A stretch of 64,000 bases of DNA, taken from contig NZ_KZ084328.1 of NCBI RefSeq assembly GCF_002093975.1, positions 208,614 to 272,613 of the forward strand. The letters run 5' to 3'. The first letter of the stretch is position 1. Each line of letters starts with the position of its first letter. The position numbers were made by a program, and so were the translations under genes. The stretch is from Thermoactinospora rubra. Lineage in GTDB: Bacteria > Actinomycetota > Actinomycetes > Streptosporangiales > Streptosporangiaceae. The notes under the pieces were generated by a model. The model was not told the origin of the DNA. It made no database searches and worked only from the letters and a program-made list of their open reading frames with translations. Below, one piece after another: positions 17,515 to 26,615 of this stretch.

Positions 17515-17622
17515 ACCTGGGTGGTAAGCGCACTCAGGTCCCTCCGCTGTACCTAGAGTAACCGACGTGCCACGACCGATGGGGAAGGATCAAGAGATCC
17601 TCCCCCATCGGCCAAGAAGCGG

Positions 17623-18948
17623 TCAGCGCACGTCATGCCCGCGCGCGTAACGAATGCGTGGCTTCTCGGGCGCCGTCATCCCCGTCCCCAGGTAGAACCC
17701 GGGATGCGGCAGCTGGTTGTAGCCGACGTTCTGCCAGGCGACGCCCAGCCGGTACACCGGGTCGTGCATGAGTGTGCGAAGCCGCGCGCCGCGTCGTAGT
17801 CGTGGTCGACGATCTCCCGCAGCAGGTCGCCGTCCCACCAGGCGAGGAAGTTCGCGGGCGGGATCGCGGTGCCGATAGGCGAACCGGACGCCGAGCGCAG
17901 CTCGCCCTGGCCGGAGTTCCACTCGCCGGTCGCGGTCACGGCCCAGCCCTCGGCGCCCGGGTGGCGCGGGTCGACGTCGCCGGAGGCGGCCCGCCCGGTG
18001 TCCTTGGCAGCGGGCAGCGACCACAGCACCGCGCCCGTGGCCGCGTCGCGGAAGGTCGCGCCCCGGTTGCCGCTGCTGCCCATGTCCTCGTGCGCGGCGA
18101 ACACCTCATAGCCCGGCCGGGCCGGGTCCAGGTCGCCGACGGTGTCGAGCGCCTTGCCGGTGACCCCTCGAAGACCGTGAGGTACTCGGGGCCGCTCAGC
18201 ACGTACCCGCCGGAGTTGCGGTGGTCGCGGCTCGGGTTGCCGATGACCGCGCCCGTGCCGTCCACGGTGCCGTCGGCGGTCTTCATCATCACCTCCTTGT
18301 AGTCGGCCGGGGAGGCGTACCGGTCGGGCACGCTGACGGTGGCGTCGTTGTGGCCGAACTGGATGAGGAAGGAGTCGCCGGGCCTGATGAGGCGCAGGAT
18401 CTCGTCCAGGCGGCCCTGGGTGAGGAAGTTCTTCGAGCTGCGCCCGCCGATGGCGTGGTTGTCGAAGGCCACGCCGGTGGTGAGGAACCGCTCGATCATC
18501 TGGCCCCATCCGGCCTCGGGCGCCCAGGAGGGTCGTAGGTCTGCACGGTGGAGTCGCCCGCGAGGTAGGCCGTGGGGACGGTGCCGGGGGCGCGTTGCGC
18601 CTGCCGTACCACGACCAGGGAGTTGATCTTCGGGGCGGCGCCGGAGAAGGCGAGGTCCAGCCGGCCGTCCACGAGCGCGATGGCGAAGGACATCTCCAGG
18701 TGCTCGCCTGGGGGCTTGGCCGTGGGCTGGACCTTCTGGATCGACTCGGCGGCGATCGCGATGTCGGTGGCCTCGGCGGCGTCGCCCGCGACGAGGGAGA
18801 CGGTGTAGTCGCCGGTGGGCAGGTCGAGGCTGAAGGTGGCGCAGGCGGCGGTGACGAAGTCGAAGGCCCACCGGGTCTGGTCGGCGAGCGCGCGACTGGG
18901 CGTTATCGCTGACAGCACGAGGACGAGGGCGGCGAGGATGCGTGGCAT
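17623..18948 (-). pseudogene. Chimeric pseudogene: rhamnogalacturonan acetylesterase N-terminus fused to PL11 lyase fragments
   Basis: Reading leftward, a signal peptide (MPRILAALVLVLSAITPSRALA) and beta domain lead to the SGNH block AYLAGDSTVQTYD. A one-base shift near 18530 follows, then GWGQMIERFL, NHAIGGRSSKNF and LIQFGHND continue the acetylesterase. Near 18295 the sequence jumps from ASPADYKE straight into PL11 (MMKTADGTVDGTGAVIG, GGYVLSGPEYLTVFEG). A second shift near 18165 and a deletion after LDTV lead to GDLDPARPGYEVFAAHE and PPANFLAWWDGD. A third shift with deletion near 17775 gives TLMHDPVYRLGVAWQN and the PL11 end. Two adjacent genes have collapsed into one dead remnant; it still has an operator at 18991. 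Confidence 0.85.
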
Positions 18949-18990
18949 GGGGGGTTCCCGTTCCGGTCCGTTCTGGTACGGCAGGGCACC

Positions 18991-19004
18991 TTAAAACGTG
19001 TGAA
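18991..19004. promoter_or_regulatory. LacI-type operator before the acetylesterase/PL11 pseudogene (TTAAAACGTGTGAA)
   Basis: A CG-centred near-palindrome 43 bp upstream of the pseudogene start, with two mismatched pairs. It is weaker than the site at 19100, in keeping with a decaying gene. Confidence 0.5.
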
Positions 19005-19099
19005 TCACTTCACCGCCAGACCCTTCGCGCGTCGGGCGGAACTCGCCCGTCCAGGCATTGACGCGGTGCCGTGCCCCCTCTACTCTCGCTGCTAGCCTA

Positions 19100-19113
19100 T
19101 TAAAACGTTTTGC
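19100..19113. promoter_or_regulatory. LacI-type operator before the rhamnose operon (core AAAACGTTTT)
   Basis: The ten-base core AAAACGTTTT is fully symmetric. It starts 35 bp before the rhaM start codon and overlaps the likely -10 region (TATTAA). It is the strongest site of the series. Confidence 0.7.
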
Positions 19114-19134
19114 TCGACGTCCTGTGGAGCCCCC

Positions 19135-19452
19135 GTGCAGCGAATCTGCTTCCTGTTGCAGGTCCGGCCAGAGCGCCTGGAGGAGTACAAGGAACGCCAC
19201 CGGGCCGTCTGGCCCGAGATGCTCGAGGCGCTGCGCAGGACCGGCTGGCACAACTACTCGCTCTTCCTGCGCGAGGACGGCCTGCTGGTCGGCTACCTGG
19301 AGACCGAGGACTTCGAGGCCGCGCGCAAGGCGATGGCCGAGACCGAGGTCAACGCCCGCTGGCAGGCGGAGATGGCGCCGTTCTTCGCCGAGCTCGACGG
19401 CCGCCCCGACGAGGGCATGCGGCCGCTGACCGAGGTCTTCCACCTGGACTGA
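19135..19452 (+). CDS. rhaM: L-rhamnose mutarotase
   Basis: A 105-residue cytoplasmic enzyme that interconverts the alpha and beta anomers of L-rhamnose, supplying the isomerase with the form it uses. The family signature is clear: [28 protein letters not shown], described by its catalytic His21 within the [10 protein letters not shown] region, then GWHNYSLFL, and the C-terminal tryptophan-containing helix followed by LTEVFHLD. It starts at GTG 19135 and is the first gene of rhaM-rhaI-rhaD-rhaB, 17 bp before rhaI. The operator at 19100 places the whole set under the LacI-type regulator. Confidence 0.95.
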   Translation: MQRICFLLQVRPERLEEYKERHRAVWPEMLEALRRTGWHNYSLFLREDGLLVGYLETEDFEAARKAMAETEVNARWQAEMAPFFAELDGRPDEGMRPLTEVFHLD

Positions 19453-19469
19453 ATCGGGGACCCCTCACC

Positions 19470-20615
19470 ATGATCAAGGACCTGCTGCGGCAGCAGCGCA
19501 TCGAGACGCCCTCCTGGGCCTACGGCAACTCCGGCACCCGCTTCAAGGTGTTCGGCCAGCCCGGCGTGCCGCGCGACCCGTACGAGAAGCTGGCCGACGC
19601 CGCCCAGGTGCACCGCCACACCGGGATCGCCCCCACCGTGGCGCTGCACATCCCCTGGGACGCCGTGGAGGACTACGCCGACCTGGCCCGCCACGCCGAG
19701 TCGCTGGGGATCGGCATCGGCGCCATCAACGCCAACCTGTTCCAGGAGGAGGACTACAAGCTCGGCAGCGTCACCCACCCCGACCCGGCGGTGCGCCGCA
19801 AGGCGCTCGACCACCTGCTGCAGTGCGTGGACATCATGGACGCCACCGGCTCGGCCACGCTCAAGCTGTGGTTCGCCGACGGCACCAACTACCCCGGCCA
19901 AGACGACCTGCGCGCCCGCCAGGACCGGCTGGCCGAGGCGCTGGCCGTCGTGTACGACCGGCTGGGTGCGCACCAGCGCTTCCTGCTGGAATACAAGCTG
20001 TTCGAGCCGGCCTTCTACGCCACCGACGTGCCGGACTGGGGCACCGCCTATGCGCACTGCGTCAAGCTCGGCCCCCGGGCGCAGGTGGTGGTGGACACCG
20101 GGCACCACGCGCCGGGGGTCAACATCGAGTTCATCGTCGCCTTCCTGCTGCGCGAGGGCAAGCTGGGCGGCTTCGACTTCAACTCCCGCTTCTACGCCGA
20201 CGATGACCTGATGGTGGGCGCGGCCGACCCCTTCCAGCTGTTTCGGATCATGTTCGAGGTGATCCGCGGCGGCGGCTACACCCCGCAGGTGGCCTTCATG
20301 CTGGACCAGTGCCACAACATCGAGCCCAAGATCCCCGGGCAGATCCGCTCGGTGATGAACGTGCAGGAGGCCACCGCCAAGGCGCTGCTGGTGGACCGGC
20401 AGGCGCTGGCGGCCGCCCAGCAGGCCGGGGATGTGCTGGGCGCCAACGCGGTGCTGATGGACGCCTTCAACACCGACGTCCGCCCGCTGCTGGCCGAGCT
20501 GCGCGCCGAGATGGGCCTGGATCCGGACCCGATGGCCGCCTACGCCCGCTCGGGCTACTTCGAGAAGATCTGCGCCGAACGGGTCGGCGGCGCGCAGGCG
20601 GGCTGGGGGGCCTGA
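19470..20615 (+). CDS. rhaI: L-rhamnose isomerase, RhaI type
   Basis: A 381-residue TIM-barrel metalloenzyme converting L-rhamnose to L-rhamnulose. It belongs to the Pseudomonas-type RhaI group rather than the enterobacterial RhaA group: [46 protein letters not shown] and [14 protein letters not shown] are typical. Metal-site residues fall in [18 protein letters not shown] and [16 protein letters not shown]. The ATG is at 19470. The stop shares one base with the next start (TGATG), so translation is coupled to rhaD. Confidence 0.95.
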   Translation: MIKDLLRQQRIETPSWAYGNSGTRFKVFGQPGVPRDPYEKLADAAQVHRHTGIAPTVALHIPWDAVEDYADLARHAESLGIGIGAINANLFQEEDYKLGSVTHPDPAVRRKALDHLLQCVDIMDATGSATLKLWFADGTNYPGQDDLRARQDRLAEALAVVYDRLGAHQRFLLEYKLFEPAFYATDVPDWGTAYAHCVKLGPRAQVVVDTGHHAPGVNIEFIVAFLLREGKLGGFDFNSRFYADDDLMVGAADPFQLFRIMFEVIRGGGYTPQVAFMLDQCHNIEPKIPGQIRSVMNVQEATAKALLVDRQALAAAQQAGDVLGANAVLMDAFNTDVRPLLAELRAEMGLDPDPMAAYARSGYFEKICAERVGGAQAGWGA

Positions 20616-22618
20616 TGAACCACCTCAACCAGACGGTGAAACAGTTGCTGGACCGCTGTCACACGCTGGGCGCGGACCGGCGCAACACCAACTACGCCGG
20701 GGGCAACGCCTCCGCCAAGGGCACCGATCGCGACCCCGTCACCGGCGGCGAGGTGGAGCTGCTGTGGGTCAAAGGCTCCGGCGGCGACCTCGGCACGCTC
20801 ACCGAGGCGGGCCTCGCGGTGCTGCGGCTGGACCGGCTGCGCGCGCTGGTAGACGTCTACCCGGGCGTCGAGCGCGAGGACGAGATGGTGGCCGCCTTCG
20901 AGTACTGCCTGCACGGCAAGGGCGGCGCGGCCCCGTCGATCGACACCGCCATGCACGGCCTGGTCGACGCCGCCCACGTGGACCACCTGCACCCCGACGC
21001 CGGCATCGCCGTCGCCTGCGCCGCCGACGGCCCCGAGCTCACCGAGCGTATCTACGGCGACCGGGTCGTGTGGGTGCCGTGGCGCCGCCCCGGCTTCCAG
21101 CTCGGCCTGGACATCGCCGCGATCAAACAGGCCAACCCGCAGGCCATCGGCGTGATCCTGGGCGGGCACGGCATCACCGCCTGGGGTGAGACCAGCGAGG
21201 AGTGCCAGGCCAACTCGCTGGAGATCATCCGGACGGCCGAGCGGTACATCGCCGAGCACGGCCGGCCCGAGCCGTTCGGCCCGGTCGTCGTCGAGCCGCT
21301 GCCCGAGCGGGAGCGGCGGGCGAAGGCCGCCGAGCTGTTCCCAGCGATCAGGGGCCTGGCCTCGGCGAGCCATCGGGTGGTCGGCCACTTCACCGACTCC
21401 CCCGAGGTGCTGGACTTCGTCTCGCGCGCCGAGCTGCGCCGCCTGGCCGCGCTGGGCACCTCCTGCCCGGACCATTTCCTGCGCACCAAGGTCGCCCCGC
21501 TCGTGCTGGACCTGTCGGATGAGCTGGAGCCGCAGTTCGAGGCCTACCGGGCCGAGTACCGCGCCTACTACGAGCGGCACGCCACCCTCGGCTCGCCGCC
21601 CATGCGTGGCGCCGATCCGGCGATCGTGCTGGTGCCGGGCGTGGGCATGTTCAGCTTCGGCAAGGACAAGCAGACCGCCCGGGTGGCCGGGGAGTTCTAC
21701 GTCAACGCGATCAACGTCATGCGCGGCGCCGAGGCGCTGTCGCGCTACCAGCCGATCGACGAGGCGGAGAAGTTCCGCATCGAGTACTGGGAGCTGGAGG
21801 AGGCCAAGCTCCGCCGCCTGCCCCCGCCCAAGCCGCTGGCCACGCGGGTCGCGCTGGTCACCGGCGGCGGGTCCGGGATCGGCGCGGCCACCGCGCGGAA
21901 GCTGGCTTCGGAGGGCGCGTGCGTGGTGGTGGCCGACCGGGACCTGGGCGCCGCCGAGAAGGTGGCCGCGGAGCTGGGATCCGCCGACGTCGCCGTCGCC
22001 GTGGAGGTGGACGTCACCTCCGAGGAGCAGATCGCGGCAGCCGTACGGCAGGCGGTCCTCGCCTTCGGCGGCGTGGACCTGGTGGTCAACAACGCCGGGC
22101 TGTCGATCTCCAAGAGCCTGCTGGAGACCACCGCCGCCGACTGGGACCTGCAGCACCAGGTGATGGCGCGCGGCTCGTTCCTGGTCTCCCGCGAGAGCGC
22201 CCGCGTGATGATCGCCCAGGGCATGGGCGGCGACATCGTCTACATCTGCTCCAAGAACGCCGTCTTCGCCGGGCCGAACAACCTCGCCTACGGCGCGGCC
22301 AAGGCCGACCAGGCGCACCAGGTCCGGCTGCTGGCCGCCGAGCTGGGCGAGCACGGCATCCGCGTCAACGGCGTCAACCCCGACGGGGTGGTCCGCGGCT
22401 CGGGCATCTTCGCCTCCGGCTGGGGCGCCAACCGGGCGGCGGTGTACGGCGTGCCCGAGGAGAAGCTCAGCGAGTTCTACGCCCAGCGGACCCTGCTGAA
22501 GCGGGAGGTCCTGCCCGAGCACGTGGCCGCGGCGGTCTTTCACCTGACCCAGCTGTCCCACACCACCGGCCTGCACATCCCCGTGGACGCCGGGGTCGCG
22601 GCGGCCTTCCTGCGATGA
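20615..22618 (+). CDS. rhaD: Bifunctional rhamnulose-1-phosphate aldolase / short-chain alcohol dehydrogenase
   Basis: A 667-residue fusion. The N-terminal class II aldolase/adducin part (about 1-400) carries NTNYAGGNASAKG, WVKGSGGDLGTL and the metal-binding VDHLHPDAGIAV, and splits L-rhamnulose-1-phosphate into dihydroxyacetone phosphate and L-lactaldehyde. The C-terminal SDR domain (about 405-667) has the Rossmann motif TGGGSGIGAATARKLA and the active-site YGAAK, and oxidises or reduces the lactaldehyde. The fusion is standard in actinomycetes. Its stop overlaps the rhaB start by 4 bases. Confidence 0.95.
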   Translation: MNHLNQTVKQLLDRCHTLGADRRNTNYAGGNASAKGTDRDPVTGGEVELLWVKGSGGDLGTLTEAGLAVLRLDRLRALVDVYPGVEREDEMVAAFEYCLHGKGGAAPSIDTAMHGLVDAAHVDHLHPDAGIAVACAADGPELTERIYGDRVVWVPWRRPGFQLGLDIAAIKQANPQAIGVILGGHGITAWGETSEECQANSLEIIRTAERYIAEHGRPEPFGPVVVEPLPERERRAKAAELFPAIRGLASASHRVVGHFTDSPEVLDFVSRAELRRLAALGTSCPDHFLRTKVAPLVLDLSDELEPQFEAYRAEYRAYYERHATLGSPPMRGADPAIVLVPGVGMFSFGKDKQTARVAGEFYVNAINVMRGAEALSRYQPIDEAEKFRIEYWELEEAKLRRLPPPKPLATRVALVTGGGSGIGAATARKLASEGACVVVADRDLGAAEKVAAELGSADVAVAVEVDVTSEEQIAAAVRQAVLAFGGVDLVVNNAGLSISKSLLETTAADWDLQHQVMARGSFLVSRESARVMIAQGMGGDIVYICSKNAVFAGPNNLAYGAAKADQAHQVRLLAAELGEHGIRVNGVNPDGVVRGSGIFASGWGANRAAVYGVPEEKLSEFYAQRTLLKREVLPEHVAAAVFHLTQLSHTTGLHIPVDAGVAAAFLR

Positions 22619-24018
22619 GCGGCGGCCTTCCCGGCGGGGGCGCGCGCTACGCGGCCGTCGACCTGGGCGCCTCCAGCGGCCGGGTGATCGTCGCCGAGGT
22701 CGGGCCCGAGCGGCTGGAGCTGCGGGAGGTCCACCGCTTCGGCAACGTCCCGGTCGAGCGGGACGGCACGCTGTGGTGGGACTTCGGCCGCATCCTCGAC
22801 GGCATAGCCACCGGGCTGCGCGCCGCCGGCCCGGTGGACGGGATCGGCGTCGACTCCTGGGCCGTGGACTTCGGCCTGCTCGACGCCTCCGGGACGCGCG
22901 TGGGAGACCCCGTGTGCTACCGGGACCGCCGCACCGAGGGCGTGCCCGAGCGCGTGGACGCGGTCATCCCGGCCGAGGAGCTCTACGCCAGGACGGGGAT
23001 CGCGCGCCAGCCGTTCAACACCCTCTACCAGCTGGTGGCCGCCCCGCCGCCGGCCGGGCGGACGCTGCTGCTCATCCCCGACCTGGTCGCGCACTGGCTG
23101 ACGGGGCAGGTGGGGGTCGAGGTCACCAACGCCTCCACCACCCAGCTGCTGGAGGCCCGCACCCGGCAGTGGGACGCCGAGCTGATGAGCCGCGTGGGCA
23201 TCGACCCCGGCCTGTTCCCGCCGCTGCGCTCCCCCGGCGAGGTGATCGGCCGGGTCCGTCCCGAGCTGGCCGCGCGGTTCGGCTGGAGCGAGTCTCCCCC
23301 GGTCATCGCGGTCGGCTCGCACGACACCGCCTCGGCCGTGGCGGCGGTCCCGGCCGAGGACCCGCACTTCGCCTACATCTCCTGCGGCACGTGGTCGCTC
23401 GTGGGCGTGGAGCTGGACAAGCCCGCGATCAGCGAGGAGGGGCGGCGGGCCAGCTTCACCAACGAGGCCGGCATCGACGGCACCGTGCGGTACCTGCGCA
23501 ACGTGACGGGGCTGTGGCTGCTGCAGGAGTGCCTGCGCGAGTGGGGCTCCGGCGCCGGCCTGGCGGACCTGCTGCGGCAGGCGGCCGAGCTGCCACGTGG
23601 CGCGGTGGTCGACGCCGGCGACCCGGAGTTCCTGCCGCCGGGCGGCATGCCGCGGCGCATCGCCGAGCACTGCCGCCGCTCCGGCCGGCAGGTTCCGGCC
23701 ACCCGCGCCGAGACGGTGCGCTGCATCCTCGACTCGCTGGCCGTGGGGCACCGCGCCGCGGTGGAGGACGCCGTCCGCCTCACCGGGCGGGCGGTCGACG
23801 TGGTCCACATCGTGGGCGGCGGCTCGCGGAACGAGCTGCTGTGCCGGCTGACCGCGCAGGCCTGCGGGCTGCCCGTCGTCGCCGGCCCGGTCGAGGCCAC
23901 GGCCATCGGCAACGCGCTGGTCCAGGCCCGGGCGACGGGCGCGCTGGAGGGGACGCTGCGGGACCTGCGGGCGCTGGTGCGCCGCACGCAGCCGCTCACC
24001 CGGTATCCGCCGTCCTGA
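22615..24018 (+). CDS. rhaB: Rhamnulokinase, FGGY family
   Basis: A 467-residue cytoplasmic sugar kinase phosphorylating L-rhamnulose with ATP. Phosphate-binding AAVDLGASSGRVIVAEV opens the first FGGY domain, and GVDSWAVDFGLLDASG and CYRDRRTEGVPE are hallmarks of RhaB. The second domain has ISCGTWSLVGVELDKP, VTGLWLLQECLREW and HIVGGGSRNELLCRLTA. The ATG at 22615 overlaps the rhaD stop. It completes the rhamnose pathway in enzyme order, and the operon ends here. Confidence 0.95.
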   Translation: MSGGLPGGGARYAAVDLGASSGRVIVAEVGPERLELREVHRFGNVPVERDGTLWWDFGRILDGIATGLRAAGPVDGIGVDSWAVDFGLLDASGTRVGDPVCYRDRRTEGVPERVDAVIPAEELYARTGIARQPFNTLYQLVAAPPPAGRTLLLIPDLVAHWLTGQVGVEVTNASTTQLLEARTRQWDAELMSRVGIDPGLFPPLRSPGEVIGRVRPELAARFGWSESPPVIAVGSHDTASAVAAVPAEDPHFAYISCGTWSLVGVELDKPAISEEGRRASFTNEAGIDGTVRYLRNVTGLWLLQECLREWGSGAGLADLLRQAAELPRGAVVDAGDPEFLPPGGMPRRIAEHCRRSGRQVPATRAETVRCILDSLAVGHRAAVEDAVRLTGRAVDVVHIVGGGSRNELLCRLTAQACGLPVVAGPVEATAIGNALVQARATGALEGTLRDLRALVRRTQPLTRYPPS

Positions 24019-24034
24019 CCGGGCCCTCGCCCCG

Positions 24035-24060
24035 GTCACATCCGGGTCGCGGGATCCGTC
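24035..24060 (+). promoter_or_regulatory. Probable ECF41/SigJ-type promoter of the sigma-factor gene
   Basis: GTCACA (24035-24040) and CGTC (24057-24060) are separated by exactly 16 bases. This matches the published ECF41 autoregulatory promoter TGTCACA-N16-CGTC except that the first T is G. It lies 36 bp upstream of the sigma-factor ATG. Confidence 0.65.
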
Positions 24061-24095
24061 AGTGGTATGAAGGACCCCGACGAAGGATTGTGACC

Positions 24096-24953
24096 ATGAG
24101 CGACTTCCTGGCCCGCCGTTTCGAGGAGCACCGTCCCCACCTGCGGGCGGTCGCCTACCGCATGCTCGGGTCCCTGGCCGAGGCCGAGGACGCCGTGCAG
24201 GAGGCGTGGCTGCGGCTCAGCCGTACCGAGGCCGGACAGGCCGGGCAGATCGACAACCTCGGCGGCTGGCTGACCACCGTGGTCGGGCGCGTGTGCCTGG
24301 ACATGCTGCGCTCCCGGGCGGCCCGGCGCGAGGACCCCATCGGCGATCGGCAGCACGAGGCGGGCAGGGTGGATCCCGAGCACGAGGCGATGCTGGCCGA
24401 CTCGGTGGGCGTGGCGCTGCTCGTGGTGCTGGAGACGCTGGAGCCCGCCGAGCGGCTGGCGTTCGTGCTGCACGACCTGTTCGGGGTGCCGTTCGAGGAC
24501 ATCGCCCGGATCGTGGACCGCACCCCGGCGGCGGCCAGGAAGCTCGCCAGCCGCGCCCGCGCCCGGATCCGGGGCGTCCGGGCGGTCCCCGCCGCCGAGC
24601 TGCCCCGGCAGCGGGCCGTCGTCGAGGCGTTCCTGGCCGCGGCCCGCGGCGGCGACTTCGAGGGGCTGCTGACCGTGCTCGATCCCGACGTCGTGGTCCG
24701 CTCCGACACGGACGTGGCAGGGCTGGTGCGCGGCGCCGCCGCCGTGGCCCGCCAGGCGCTCACCTACGCCACCCTGTCCAGGACGTCGCAGCTGGCCCTC
24801 GTCGACGGCATGCTGGGAATCGTCGTCACGCACGAGGGGCGGCCCGTCCGCACGCTGGTGTTCACGGTGCGCGACGACAAGATCACCGAGCTGCGTTCCG
24901 TCGCCGGCGCCGAACGGCTGGCGGAGCTGGAGATCAGCCTGCTGATCGACTGA
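24096..24953 (+). CDS. RNA polymerase sigma factor, SigJ/ECF41-like, with SnoaL-like C-terminal extension
   Basis: A 285-residue extracytoplasmic-function sigma factor. Region 2 (about 10-75) includes HLRAVAYRMLGSLAEAEDAVQEAWLRL, recognised by its YRMLGS-DAVQEAW pattern. Region 4 (about 105-160) has LEPAERLAFVLHDLFGVPFEDIA. Residues 165-285 are a SnoaL-like domain, which in ECF41 factors takes the place of an anti-sigma factor. The usual WLPEP linker motif is not visible (VPAAELPRQR instead), so it may be a neighbouring SnoaL-sigma subgroup. The carboxymuconolactone decarboxylase or oxidoreductase partner usual for ECF41 is absent. A matching promoter lies at 24035. Confidence 0.9.
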   Translation: MSDFLARRFEEHRPHLRAVAYRMLGSLAEAEDAVQEAWLRLSRTEAGQAGQIDNLGGWLTTVVGRVCLDMLRSRAARREDPIGDRQHEAGRVDPEHEAMLADSVGVALLVVLETLEPAERLAFVLHDLFGVPFEDIARIVDRTPAAARKLASRARARIRGVRAVPAAELPRQRAVVEAFLAAARGGDFEGLLTVLDPDVVVRSDTDVAGLVRGAAAVARQALTYATLSRTSQLALVDGMLGIVVTHEGRPVRTLVFTVRDDKITELRSVAGAERLAELEISLLID

Positions 24954-25002
24954 CGGCCCGTCCGCCCGCGGGATACGTGGATGTCTGGCTAGATTGGTCC
25001 AC

Positions 25003-25812
25003 GTGACCGAAGAGGAACAAGCGCCATCATGGGTGGTGAACCCCCACATTCCCAGCGTCGCACGGATGTACGACTACTACTTAGGCGGAAAGGACAACTT
25101 CGCGGCCGACCGGGAGGCCGCCAGGAAGATCATCGCGCTGGTGCCGAACGCCCGGGAGATCGCACGGACCAACCGTGTCTTCCTCGGCCGGGCCGTACGC
25201 CACCTGTCCGCCTCGGGGATCCGCCAGTTCCTGGACATCGGCACCGGCCTGCCGACCCAGGAGAACGTCCACCAGGTGGCGGCGGAGGGGTCGCGGGTGG
25301 TCTACGTCGACAACGACCCCATCGTGCTGACCCACGCCCAGGCCCTGCTGGCCGACAACCCCGACACGATCGTGGCCGAGGGCGACCTGCTGCGGCCGGA
25401 GACGATCCTGGACAACCCCGCCGTGCGGGCGCACCTGGACTTCTCCCAGCCGGTGGCCGTGCTCATGCTGGCGATCCTGCACTTCGTGACCTCCGACGCG
25501 GAGGCGGCGCGGGCCGTGACGGCCTTCCGCGACGCGGTGGTTCCGGGCAGCCCGCTCGTCATCTCGCACGTCACCGCGGGGGATCTGAGCGAGAGCGAGG
25601 TACGGCAGGGCGACCAGATCTACCGGGCGACGCAGGCGGGCGGCATCGTGCCCCGCACGGTGGCGCAGGTCCGGTCGTTCTTCGAGGGGTACGACCTGGT
25701 CGAGCCCGGGGTGGTGCCGCTCGCCGACTGGCGGAGGGACCCCGACGAGATCGACCTGCCGGACAGGGGCGGCGCGGGAATCATCGGCGCCGTCGGCGTC
25801 AAGCGGCCCTGA
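25003..25812 (+). CDS. SAM-dependent methyltransferase, DUF574 family
   Basis: A 269-residue class I methyltransferase of the DUF574 (Methyltransf_19) family, which is greatly expanded in actinomycetes. The N-terminal IPSVARMYDYYLGGKDNFAADREAA is the family signature by its ARMYDYYLGGKDN motif. The SAM-binding glycine loop is FLDIGTGLPTQENVH and the acidic residue after strand 2 is in VYVDNDPIVLTHAQALL. The GTG at 25003 was preferred; a TTG at 24994 is in frame. Targets of the family are mostly unknown. The gene stands alone, 49 bp after the sigma factor, and could be cotranscribed with it. Confidence 0.93.
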   Translation: MTEEEQAPSWVVNPHIPSVARMYDYYLGGKDNFAADREAARKIIALVPNAREIARTNRVFLGRAVRHLSASGIRQFLDIGTGLPTQENVHQVAAEGSRVVYVDNDPIVLTHAQALLADNPDTIVAEGDLLRPETILDNPAVRAHLDFSQPVAVLMLAILHFVTSDAEAARAVTAFRDAVVPGSPLVISHVTAGDLSESEVRQGDQIYRATQAGGIVPRTVAQVRSFFEGYDLVEPGVVPLADWRRDPDEIDLPDRGGAGIIGAVGVKRP

Positions 25813-25891
25813 CCCGGCCTGGGGGTCCGGCGCGGGTTCTGGCGGGTCCGGCTCGGTCCTGATGGGTCCGGCGCGCCGGGCAGGCACGGGC

Positions 25892-26614
25892 TCAGCCGGA
25901 TGACGGCCGGGCCGGGTGCAGCTCGGCACGCGCGAGGTCCCCGGCCCCGGGACCCGCCTCGGCGAGGCAGGCGCCGTCGGGGGCCCAGATGCCCGAGCCG
26001 CCGGCCGTACGGTCGTAGCCCTCGCCCGTGGGGCCCGCGAAGCTGGCCGTCGCCGTCCAGACGCCGTGGCCGGCGGCCACGCGGCGGGCGCGTTCGCCGT
26101 GCAGGCCGGCTTCCTCCGCCCTGTGCACGACCCCCGCGACGTAGACGTCCATGCCGAGCGCCGCCGTGTCGGCCGCGTGCCGCGCGACGCCCGTGTCCTT
26201 GCACACGGCCAGCCCGAGGCGCCAGCCGTCCACCTCGATCACGGACGGCGCCGCGCCCGGGCGGAAGCGCTCCGGCTCGCGCCCGCCCAGCCACACCTTG
26301 TGGTAGACCGGCATCACGCCCTCGCCGTCCACGGCCAGGACGCCGATGTGCGGCCCGGGCACGGGCGCGCCCACCAGCGCCACCGAGCCCGTCGCCGCGC
26401 ACGCCGCCACGATCGGCGCCAGCCGCGGGTCGTCGGGGCTCACCTCGGGGGCGTCCAGGTGGTACCCCGTCAGCGACATCTCGGGGAAGACGACCACGCG
26501 GGCGCCGGCCTCCCGGATCGCCGCGGCGTGCGCCCCGGCGTTGGCCGCCACGTCGTAGGAGCGGCACGGAGGCTGGGCGACGGCGATGGCGAGTGGCGGG
26601 CGCATGCGCGTCAT
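25892..26614 (-). CDS. Carbon-nitrogen hydrolase (nitrilase superfamily)
   Basis: A 240-residue cytoplasmic amidase-type hydrolase. The Glu-Lys-Cys triad is visible: Glu in VVVFPEMSLTGY, Lys in VYHKVWLG, and the nucleophilic Cys in LAVCKDTGVARHA. The length is a little short for the superfamily (260-300), with an abbreviated C-terminus. The natural substrate cannot be told from sequence. It lies immediately upstream, on the coding side, of the vestigial kinase and alkB, but the gap to them contains only two bases, so it is probably the last gene of the leftward alkB unit. Confidence 0.88.
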   Translation of the reverse strand: MTRMRPPLAIAVAQPPCRSYDVAANAGAHAAAIREAGARVVVFPEMSLTGYHLDAPEVSPDDPRLAPIVAACAATGSVALVGAPVPGPHIGVLAVDGEGVMPVYHKVWLGGREPERFRPGAAPSVIEVDGWRLGLAVCKDTGVARHAADTAALGMDVYVAGVVHRAEEAGLHGERARRVAAGHGVWTATASFAGPTGEGYDRTAGGSGIWAPDGACLAEAGPGAGDLARAELHPARPSSG

Positions 26615-26615
26615 C

